NCBI GenBank assembly: GCA_016290665.1
Contig: JAEEUW010000015.1
Span: 1-33,877 of the forward strand
DNA: 33,877 nucleotides
Source: Clostridiaceae bacterium
GTDB taxonomy: Bacteria > Bacillota > Clostridia > Oscillospirales > Acutalibacteraceae
Direction of reading: 5' to 3'
Numbering within the stretch: the first letter of the stretch is position 1; the number at the start of each line of letters is the position of its first letter. The translations under genes and the position numbers were made by a program. Shown here piece by piece: positions 27,366 through 33,877 of the stretch. The notes under the pieces are model-generated. The model was not told the origin of the DNA. It made no database searches and was given only the letters and a program-made list of their open reading frames with translations.

Positions 27366-27394
27366 TTGCATTTTTCTGCCGGCTGTGGCATAAT
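27366..27394 (+). promoter_or_regulatory. Sigma70-type promoter
   Basis: TTGCAT - 17 nt - CATAAT. Confidence 0.45.
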
Positions 27395-27422
27395 GAAGAC
27401 GGAAAAGGAGGCGGCGCACGCC

Positions 27423-28253
27423 ATGAAACGTTTTTTGCATTTTGTTCTGATTCTCGGCACGATCTGCAGCGGGATTGCCGCTCAGGTCGACTTCGTCTTC
27501 AACCCGCAGAAATACAACGCGATCACGCTGGAGACGTCGAGCCTGCCGTCGCCGGCCGCCGAACCGCAAACCGATGATTTCGTGCAGCTTGAGGACGTGA
27601 AGATGCACTATCAGATCTGGGGCGAGGGCAAAACGCCGCTGATTCTGATCCACGGCAACGGCGGCAGCGTCAGATCGCTGCGCGAGGCGGCGCAGTATCT
27701 CGCGAACGATTACACCGTTTATCTGCCCGAAAGCCGCTGCCACGGCCAGAGCAGCGACCCGGGCGAGATCTCCTACGCCCTGATGGCGAAGGACTACGCG
27801 CAGTTCATCCAGGCGATGGGCCTGCAGAAGCCGCTGATCATGGGCCACAGCGACGGCGGCATCAACGCCATCCAGATCGCCGCGGACTATCCGGAGCTGC
27901 CCGGCGCAATCATCGCCTGCGGCGCCAACTCCAACCCCGACAAGTTCAAGCCCTATTTCCCCCTCGGCGTGGCGGTCAGGAACCTGTTCAAGCCCGACAA
28001 GCTCAACGACATGATGCTGCAGCTGCCCGATTTCACGCCTGAGTATCTTGCGCAGATTACCTGTCCGGCCTATATCGTCAGCGGCCAGTATGACATCCTC
28101 TGGCTCACCGACACGGTCTATCTGCACGAGAACATCCGGGGCAGCGACATGGCGGTCGTCCGCCGCGCCGACCACAGCTCCTATATGTCGCAGGACGGCC
28201 GGCAGGCCTATGTGCTGGCTAAAACGTGGTTCGACCGCAAAGGGCTGAGCTGA
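27423..28253 (+). CDS. Alpha/beta hydrolase with N-terminal signal/anchor
   Basis: LILIHGNGGSVRSLREAAQYL, LIMGHSDGGINAIQIA, catalytic His region RADHSSYMS. Confidence 0.86.
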   Translation: MKRFLHFVLILGTICSGIAAQVDFVFNPQKYNAITLETSSLPSPAAEPQTDDFVQLEDVKMHYQIWGEGKTPLILIHGNGGSVRSLREAAQYLANDYTVYLPESRCHGQSSDPGEISYALMAKDYAQFIQAMGLQKPLIMGHSDGGINAIQIAADYPELPGAIIACGANSNPDKFKPYFPLGVAVRNLFKPDKLNDMMLQLPDFTPEYLAQITCPAYIVSGQYDILWLTDTVYLHENIRGSDMAVVRRADHSSYMSQDGRQAYVLAKTWFDRKGLS

Positions 28254-28266
28254 AATCAAAACAGAA

Positions 28267-28305
28267 AAACGCACGCAGCGACCGGCGTCTGCGTGCGTTT
28301 TTTTT
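28267..28305 (+). terminator. Intrinsic terminator between convergent genes
   Basis: AAACGCACGCAG/CTGCGTGCGTTT followed by TTTTT. Confidence 0.8.
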
Positions 28306-28312
28306 CGTTCGG

Positions 28313-29848
28313 TTATTCCGCTTCCGGCTGTGTGCCGTTGCGTCTGGCGTTCAGCGCGGCGAGGATGCGCGACTGCTCCTTGTTGCTGATTTCGTATTTC
28401 AGCATCGGGATCACGCTGAGCGCAAAGCCGACAGCCGGCGGGATCGACACAAGGAAGAACATGCCGAAGCGGTATTTTTCAAACTCCGGCGCGGTGGCGA
28501 ACATGAAGTCGTTCGCGGGCGAGGCGCTGATGGCGTTGTTGACCGCGTTGACCGCGTCTCCCGAAAAGCCCACGGCGGCAAACACGATGCCCTGAATGAT
28601 GGAGGAGATGCCCGCGCCGAGCTTGACGATGAAGCTCTGGCCCGAGAAGAACACGCCGTCCGGACGGTAGCCGGTGCGGTATTCGTCATAGTCCACGCAG
28701 TCGGCGATCATGATGGACTGGATCACCTGCGAAGCGCCGATGGCCGCGCCGCCCACAAGGAACATGATCGCCATCAGGGCGAGCCAGTGGGTCGCCATCA
28801 GGTTGGTGCCGTCAATCAGATAGAGCACGAACATGCCGACGAACGGAATGGTTGCCACCAGGCAGCAGACGTTGTGGACCTTACGCTTCTCCATCCGTTC
28901 GCAAAGCGCCGGAATCACGCCCATGGCGCCGAACATGCCGAGGAACATGGAGCCGCCGAGGATCAGCATGTATTTCATATAATCCTGCCCGTTGCCGTTG
29001 ATGTCGCCGTAGTAGTAGGACAACAGCGTCATGGCCACGATCGACAGAATGTTCATCGGCGAACGGATCACGCCCGCGATCAGCACGCGGCGGAAGGGCT
29101 TGCAGTTCCACATGATGCGGATGTTGTCCTTGAAGCTCTTTTTCTCTTCCGAGGGCTGCTTCACGCGCTCCTTGGTGAAGGCCGCGCACTCAAACAGCAG
29201 GCAGCCGATCACGGTGAGCGCACTGCAGAAGACGATAAAGCCCCACTGCATCGCGTCGTTATGCGAAAGGCCGAATTTGTCCTTGAAGGTGTTGCCCAGA
29301 TTTTGTGACACGCTGATGACGGTCAGCATCACGATGCCGCCGCCCACGCCGCCGCAGATACGCGCGAGGCCGAGGATGGAGGAGCGGTCCTTTTCGTTTT
29401 CGGTCATCAGCGAGGTGATGCCCCAGATCGGGATGTCGCCCGCCGTGTAGGTCATTCCCCAGAGGATGTAGGACACGCCCGCCCAGCCGATGATCAGCGC
29501 GTTCATCCAGCCGGGATTGGCCGCGGAATACTGCCGGTTGACAAAGGTGAGGATCGTGGTGACCAGCACGACCGGCGGCACGAAGAACAGATAGGGCCGG
29601 CATTTGCCCCATTTGGTGCGGGTCTTGTCCACGATCGTGCCCATCATGGGGTCGTTGATCGCGTCCCAGATCCGCGCCACGGCCATGATGACGCTGATCG
29701 CCATGGCCGGCAGGAAGATGACCGACTGGAAATAATAGGCCATGCCGGTCGCAATCACGTTATAGATGATGTTCTGGCCGAGCAGACCGGTCAGATACAT
29801 TGCGCGCTCGGGCTTGGTATAGGTATTGGAAAGCACTTTTTGTTTCAT
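28313..29848 (-). CDS. GPH-family (MelB-like) sugar:cation symporter, MFS
   Basis: DAINDPMMGTIVDKTRTKWGKCRPYLFF (GPH signature), 12-TM hydrophobicity, IADCVDYDEYRTGYRPDGVFFSGQSFIVKLG. Confidence 0.92.
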   Translation of the reverse strand: MKQKVLSNTYTKPERAMYLTGLLGQNIIYNVIATGMAYYFQSVIFLPAMAISVIMAVARIWDAINDPMMGTIVDKTRTKWGKCRPYLFFVPPVVLVTTILTFVNRQYSAANPGWMNALIIGWAGVSYILWGMTYTAGDIPIWGITSLMTENEKDRSSILGLARICGGVGGGIVMLTVISVSQNLGNTFKDKFGLSHNDAMQWGFIVFCSALTVIGCLLFECAAFTKERVKQPSEEKKSFKDNIRIMWNCKPFRRVLIAGVIRSPMNILSIVAMTLLSYYYGDINGNGQDYMKYMLILGGSMFLGMFGAMGVIPALCERMEKRKVHNVCCLVATIPFVGMFVLYLIDGTNLMATHWLALMAIMFLVGGAAIGASQVIQSIMIADCVDYDEYRTGYRPDGVFFSGQSFIVKLGAGISSIIQGIVFAAVGFSGDAVNAVNNAISASPANDFMFATAPEFEKYRFGMFFLVSIPPAVGFALSVIPMLKYEISNKEQSRILAALNARRNGTQPEAE

Positions 29849-29910
29849 ACGGATTCCCCCTTACAGGGAAAGTATAGCAAACGCGGCGGCAGAATGCAAT
29901 CTTTTTTTGA

Positions 29911-29939
29911 TTGACAAACGGCAAAAAGCCTGCTATGAT
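29911..29939 (+). promoter_or_regulatory. Consensus sigma70 promoter for the riboswitch transcript
   Basis: TTGACA - 17 nt - TATGAT. Confidence 0.8.
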
Positions 29940-29945
29940 AAAGGT

Positions 29946-30076
29946 AACCTATAAAGAGTGCGCGAGGGACAAGCCCGTTGACCGCACAGCAACCTGCCGG
30001 AAGGTAAGGTGCTAACGCTTGACCGATGGGTGCCAGAAAGCCGCAGACATCCCGTCGGAACGATGGGGTGTTTTTT
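29946..30076 (+). ncRNA. S-box-like SAM riboswitch (SAM-I or SAM-I/IV variant) with intrinsic terminator
   Basis: AGAGTGCGcGAGGGACaaGCCCgtTGAccGCACAGCAACC...AAGGTGCTAA matches the S-box P2 / K-turn / P3 core: P2 GTGCG/CGCAC, GGG/CCC, P3 ACCTGCC-ggaa-GGTaAGGT. Then ACATCCCGTCG-gaa-CGATGGGGTGT TTTTT (11-bp stem plus T-run). Confidence 0.82.
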
Positions 30077-30120
30077 CGTACCGCTCTTTTAGGGAATACT
30101 TGTAAAGAGAGGTACCTCTT

Positions 30121-30375
30121 ATGAAAAACATTCTGCACGCACTTGAACAACATGCATCCGTTTTTGTTGAGCTGCCGGACACGGCCGCCGGCGAACGCTT
30201 TCAGCGCGAAGCTAGCGCCGCCGGATTCCGCTTCGGCGACGGGGCAAAACCAACCGAACGCGACATGGGCCGGGTCATGGCCGTACACGCGGACCGCACC
30301 GTCGCCTTTCCCGGCATCTGCGGCCATATTGCGTGTCAGTGCGGCGCGAAACCGGTCATCCGGTTTGAAAACTGA
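30121..30375 (+). CDS. 84-aa uncharacterised protein under S-box control
   Basis: MKNILHALEQHASVFVELPDTAAGERFQREASAAGFRFGDGAKPTERDMGRVMAVHADRTVAFPGICGHIACQCGAKPVIRFEN. RBS within palindrome AGAGGTACCTCT; first gene after the riboswitch. Confidence 0.75.
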   Translation: MKNILHALEQHASVFVELPDTAAGERFQREASAAGFRFGDGAKPTERDMGRVMAVHADRTVAFPGICGHIACQCGAKPVIRFEN

Positions 30376-30379
30376 CCCC

Positions 30380-30408
30380 TTGCAGGATGGGCCGCCGTGT
30401 GCTATAAT
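30380..30408 (+). promoter_or_regulatory. Sigma70-type promoter of the beta-propeller gene
   Basis: TTGCAG - 17 nt - TATAAT. Confidence 0.6.
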
Positions 30409-30437
30409 GCAGACAGAGAATAAAAGGAGGCTTTCTC

Positions 30438-31964
30438 ATGCGCAACGTCTTTTTGAAAGTGCTGACCTGGTTTTCCGCCCTGATCATGCTGTTCACGGCG
30501 CCCGGCGGCGCGATCCGCCAGCCGCTCGCGGCAAAGAAGTGCCCTGCCTTTTACGGCGAAGCGGCAACGGCAAAGCCGCTTGCAAATACGCAGGTGCCGC
30601 AGCACCCGTATCTTGCGCCCGAGGGCACCAACGGCATGCACGGCAACTCCTACAACACCGGCACCTATGACTACACCGGCCCGCTCGGCAAAGACCCGAC
30701 GGTCACCAGCCGCGCAATGAACGTGTTCGGCGGTCTGGTCGCCACGCTGATGTTTGATTCCAAGGGCCGCATCATGTGCATTTCCGGCAACGTGGTCGGC
30801 TTCCGGCTGCTGCTGCTGGACGCCGAAACACTCGAGATCCTTTGCGAAACGCGGCTGCCGCAGCGGCAAAGCACCCGCGAATTCTTCAAGACGCTTGATT
30901 TCAGCAAGATCTCCAACGACACCTCGGGCGGCGCCTATTGCCACCTGCTGCAGGGCGACCGGCCGATCATCGGCAACTCTGACAACGTGATTCAGATTTT
31001 CTATGTGGACGAAAGCGGAGCGAAGCCCGCATGGAAGGTCGAAAAGGAATATGACATTCAGCCGTATCTGGAGGCGGGCGCGTTCATCACCGACGCGATT
31101 CCCGATTTTGACGGCAACATCTGGTTCGTCACCCGGCCGGGCGACGTGGGCTTTGTCGACGCGAAAACGGGCGAAGTCAAGCTGACGCGGCTGCAGAACG
31201 AAGAGATCCAGAACACGCTCGCCGTCTGCGAAGACGGCATCTATATCGTCTCCGACTACGCCATGTACCGCTTCGATATTCAGGACGGCAAGCCGGTCTA
31301 CACCTGGCGCACGGAATATGACCGCGGCGTGGAAACCAAGCCCGGCGCCATCAACCAGGGCAGCGGCACCACGCCCTCGCTGCTCGACGTGCCCTGCAGC
31401 GACGGCAGCGTGCGCAAGCTCTGCGCCATCACCGACAATTCGGACGAGCGCGTGAACCTTGTGGTCTATGACCGCGAAACGGGCGAAGCGATCGTGACCG
31501 AGCCGCTGTTTGAAAAGGGCCATTCCGTCAGCGAAAACTCGCTGATCGCCCACGGCCGCTCGTTCATCGTGGAAAACAACTATTCCGATTCCGGCGCGGG
31601 CTTTTTGGAGCGCAACCCGACCAGCTACCCGGGCGTGACGCGGATCGACATGAACGACGACTGCACCGGCTGCAACGTCGTCTGGGAAAGCAAAGAGGCC
31701 TCCGCTACCGTGGTCCCGAAGCTTTCCGCCGGCAACGGCCTGGTCTATCTTTATACCCGGGTAATGAACGACGACATCCCGAAGAACGCCGTGGCGTGGT
31801 ATTTCACCGCGGTGGACTTTGAAACCGGCGAAACCGTCTATAAGGTCTTTACCGGCTGCGGGCGCAACTGGAACAACAGCTACGGCCCCATCACCCTCGG
31901 CCCGAACGGCAGCGCCTATGTGGGCGTGTTCAACGGCCTTGTCCGCGTAGCGGACGGAAAGTGA
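30438..31964 (+). CDS. Secreted PQQ/beta-propeller-like protein
   Basis: Hydrophobic N-terminus; repeated blades (DSKGRIMCISGNVV, DFDGNIWFVTRPGDVGFVDAKTGEVKL, CEDGIYIVSDYAMYRFD, DFETGETVYKVFTG). RBS aaaaggagg. Confidence 0.72.
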   Translation: MRNVFLKVLTWFSALIMLFTAPGGAIRQPLAAKKCPAFYGEAATAKPLANTQVPQHPYLAPEGTNGMHGNSYNTGTYDYTGPLGKDPTVTSRAMNVFGGLVATLMFDSKGRIMCISGNVVGFRLLLLDAETLEILCETRLPQRQSTREFFKTLDFSKISNDTSGGAYCHLLQGDRPIIGNSDNVIQIFYVDESGAKPAWKVEKEYDIQPYLEAGAFITDAIPDFDGNIWFVTRPGDVGFVDAKTGEVKLTRLQNEEIQNTLAVCEDGIYIVSDYAMYRFDIQDGKPVYTWRTEYDRGVETKPGAINQGSGTTPSLLDVPCSDGSVRKLCAITDNSDERVNLVVYDRETGEAIVTEPLFEKGHSVSENSLIAHGRSFIVENNYSDSGAGFLERNPTSYPGVTRIDMNDDCTGCNVVWESKEASATVVPKLSAGNGLVYLYTRVMNDDIPKNAVAWYFTAVDFETGETVYKVFTGCGRNWNNSYGPITLGPNGSAYVGVFNGLVRVADGK

Positions 31965-31973
31965 GGCGCAAGG

Positions 31974-32309
31974 ATGCGTCGGACCATTGCCGCGCTTTGC
32001 GCGATTCTGATTCTTCTCGGAGGGATCGTCATGCTTTTCGGATGTCAAAAAGCCGGGCGGTATCGCGTGGATTATGACGGGCACAAGAGCGCCTACACCC
32101 GCGCCAAAGACAGCTACCGCGCCGGCGAAACGGTCAGGCTGTATTACGAGATCTACGGCACGGACACCGATTACAGCTTTTATCTGGATGACGAACGGCT
32201 GAACTATACCTTTGACGACCGGCACGGGTTCGTACTGACCTTTGTCATGCCGGATCACGACGTCCGGCTGCGGTGCGAAGCGCACAACAGCATGATGTAT
32301 CAGCCGTAA
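31974..32309 (+). CDS. Small lipoprotein-like protein
   Basis: MRRTIAALCAILILLGGIVMLFGCQKAGRYRVDYDGH; lipobox-like MLFGC; 10 bp after the propeller gene. Confidence 0.65.
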   Translation: MRRTIAALCAILILLGGIVMLFGCQKAGRYRVDYDGHKSAYTRAKDSYRAGETVRLYYEIYGTDTDYSFYLDDERLNYTFDDRHGFVLTFVMPDHDVRLRCEAHNSMMYQP

Positions 32310-32329
32310 CCGCCGAACACACAAAGCAA

Positions 32330-32362
32330 AACGCCCTTCCGCAGACGGGAAGGGCGTTCTTC
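32330..32362 (+). terminator. Intrinsic terminator
   Basis: AACGCCCTTCC/GGGAAGGGCGTT then CTTCTTTTG. Confidence 0.7.
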
Positions 32363-32381
32363 TTTTGTTTTGTTCCTGTTT

Positions 32382-33302
32382 CTATCCCAGATACGTCGCA
32401 ATATACTGCGCGGTCAGGGCCTGGAACCGCAGAGTGCAGTCCGGGTCGTTCAGCAGCGCGTGGCCGGAATTGGGGAAGGTCACGAAATCGTGGACGACGC
32501 CCTTTTCGGTCAGCGCGGCGTCCAGCCGTTCGGCGTTGGAATAGGGCACGATGGTGTCTTCTTTGCCGTGGGCCATCAGCGTGGGCACGCTGTCGCGCGT
32601 CACCTGCTTGGCGGGCGAAAGCGCTTTGAGCGTGGGCACGAACATTTCGGCAACGCCGCTCTGCATCAGCGCGGCCAGCGTGTCGGTGCTGACGCCGATG
32701 GAGCCGGCCAGCAGCTCCCCTGCCCCGCTTCTGATGAACGCGGGATCGGTGAAGTCGGTCGGCGCGCTGCTGCTGACAACGGCAACGGGCTTCACGGGGG
32801 CCTCCTGCTGTCTGGTATAGGCATAGAGCAGCGCCAGATGGGCGCCCGAGGAGGAGCCGACCATCACGGTGCGGCTGACGGAAACGCCCTTTTCGGCGCA
32901 GGCGGCCTTGATCGCGCGCAGCGCCGCGGTGATGTCGTCGAGCTCATCCGCCGGCAGCACGCCGTTGCCGAGATAGCGGTAATTGATGGAGGCGGTCACG
33001 TAGCCCAGCGCCTGATAGCGCATCGCTTCGGGCAGATAGGTCTCTTTGGTGCCGGTGACCCAGGCGCCGCCGTGAACGAACAGCACGAGGCCGACAGCGC
33101 CGGTTTTGCCCGCCGGCAAAAACAAATCGAGCGTCTGGTCCTGATCCGCGCCGTAGGAGAGGGTCGTTTCAGACAGATAGACGACCTCCGGCCCGGGGAC
33201 CGGCGTCGGATCCTCCGGGGTCTTTCCGCCGCCGCCGAAGCCGAACAGCGACATGAAAAACGCAATGAACGACATGAATAACGAGATCAGCTGCTGCAGC
33301 AT
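32382..33302 (-). CDS. Alpha/beta hydrolase (acetylesterase/BD-FAE type)
   Basis: LVLFVHGGAWVTGTKETYLPEAMRYQALGYVTASINYRY, VMVGSSSGAHLALL, LMAHGKEDTIVPYSNAERL. Confidence 0.87.
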   Translation of the reverse strand: MLQQLISLFMSFIAFFMSLFGFGGGGKTPEDPTPVPGPEVVYLSETTLSYGADQDQTLDLFLPAGKTGAVGLVLFVHGGAWVTGTKETYLPEAMRYQALGYVTASINYRYLGNGVLPADELDDITAALRAIKAACAEKGVSVSRTVMVGSSSGAHLALLYAYTRQQEAPVKPVAVVSSSAPTDFTDPAFIRSGAGELLAGSIGVSTDTLAALMQSGVAEMFVPTLKALSPAKQVTRDSVPTLMAHGKEDTIVPYSNAERLDAALTEKGVVHDFVTFPNSGHALLNDPDCTLRFQALTAQYIATYLG

Positions 33303-33369
33303 GAGACCACGTCCTTTCCCCTTTTTTCGGCTTTTATTATATCATGCGGCAGCGCGGTTTGTCAAATAC

Positions 33370-33398
33370 TTGCATTTGTCCGGCCGTTTCGCTATAAT
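33370..33398 (+). promoter_or_regulatory. Sigma70-type promoter
   Basis: TTGCAT - 17 nt - TATAAT. Confidence 0.55.
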
Positions 33399-33420
33399 AG
33401 AGCCAAGAGAGGTGAGCCTA

Positions 33421-33877
33421 TGCAGCACCATATCATTCCGCAGCCCGCCCGGCTGCAGCGTCTGGGCGGCGCCTGCCGCGATCCGTTCGCCTGCCTCGAC
33501 GCCGTGCAGGACGGCGCGCTGCCGCCCGAGGGCTACGCGCTGCGCGTGGAGCCGAACGACGTCACGATCCGCCACAGCACGCCGCAGGGGCTGTTCTATG
33601 CGAAGCAGACGCTGCGCCTGCTTCTGAACGCCGACGGCAGCTGTCCGTGCGTCGAAATAGAAGACGCGCCTCGCTTTTCCTATCGCGCGTTTCTGCTTGA
33701 TTCCGCGCGCCACATGCAAACGGTCGACGAGATCAAGCGCTATATCGACGCTGCCGCGCTGTTCAAGCTGAACGTGTTCCACTGGCACCTGAGCGACGAC
33801 CAGGGCTACCGGATCGAAAGCGAGCGGTTCCCGCGCCTCAACGAGGTCGGCTCGTTCCGCAGCGGGAGCGGCTTCGG
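33421..33877 (+). CDS. Beta-N-acetylhexosaminidase (GH20), C-terminus beyond window edge
   Basis: Own reading from ATG 33421: MQHHIIPQPARLQRLGG...GLFYAKQTLRLLL...PRFSYRAFLLDSARHMQTVDEIKRYIDAAALFKLNVFHWHLSDDQGYRIESERFPRLNEVGS, characteristic of GH20. Confidence 0.88.

Noticed and set aside
30402-32324. 640-aa minus-strand ORF
   Set aside because: Antisense shadow of the beta-propeller/lipoprotein genes, which have RBS, promoter and signal peptide.

Overview
The window divides into three parts. (1) 1 to ~1760 is an AT-richer, scrambled left flank. It holds an edge-truncated secreted-protein gene, a decayed IS1595-type transposase, a probable IS481-type left-end fragment fused into a chimeric ORF, and a truncated ribbon-helix-helix gene on the minus strand that the ORF track missed. 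(2) ~1.8-9.43 kb is an integrative mobilizable element. It carries a sigma-region-4-like HTH protein, a promoter/iteron array of three ~65-bp repeats, ParM- and ParR-like genes, candidate parC and oriT sites, MobC-like, a MobP-type relaxase with an internal transmembrane helix, ParB, a TnpW-like protein and a TnpX-type large serine recombinase. It ends beside the terminator of a chromosomal tRNA-Leu(GAG). (3) 9.53-33.9 kb is GC-rich Clostridia-like chromosome: a glycosyltransferase/glycerophosphotransferase cluster, lipase, VWA+HTH pair, M6 metalloprotease, epimerase with a zinc-ribbon tail, RluA-type pseudouridine synthase, RNase Y, a surface protein, a tandem flavodoxin, GNAT, hydrolases, a GPH transporter, and the start of a GH20 hexosaminidase. 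The observation I rate highest is an S-box (SAM)-like riboswitch (~29946-30076) with its own consensus promoter and intrinsic terminator. It appears to control a single uncharacterised 84-aa gene. Next are the triple promoter/iteron array (2823-3192) and the membrane-anchored relaxase. Family assignments come from reading motifs by eye; no database search was run.
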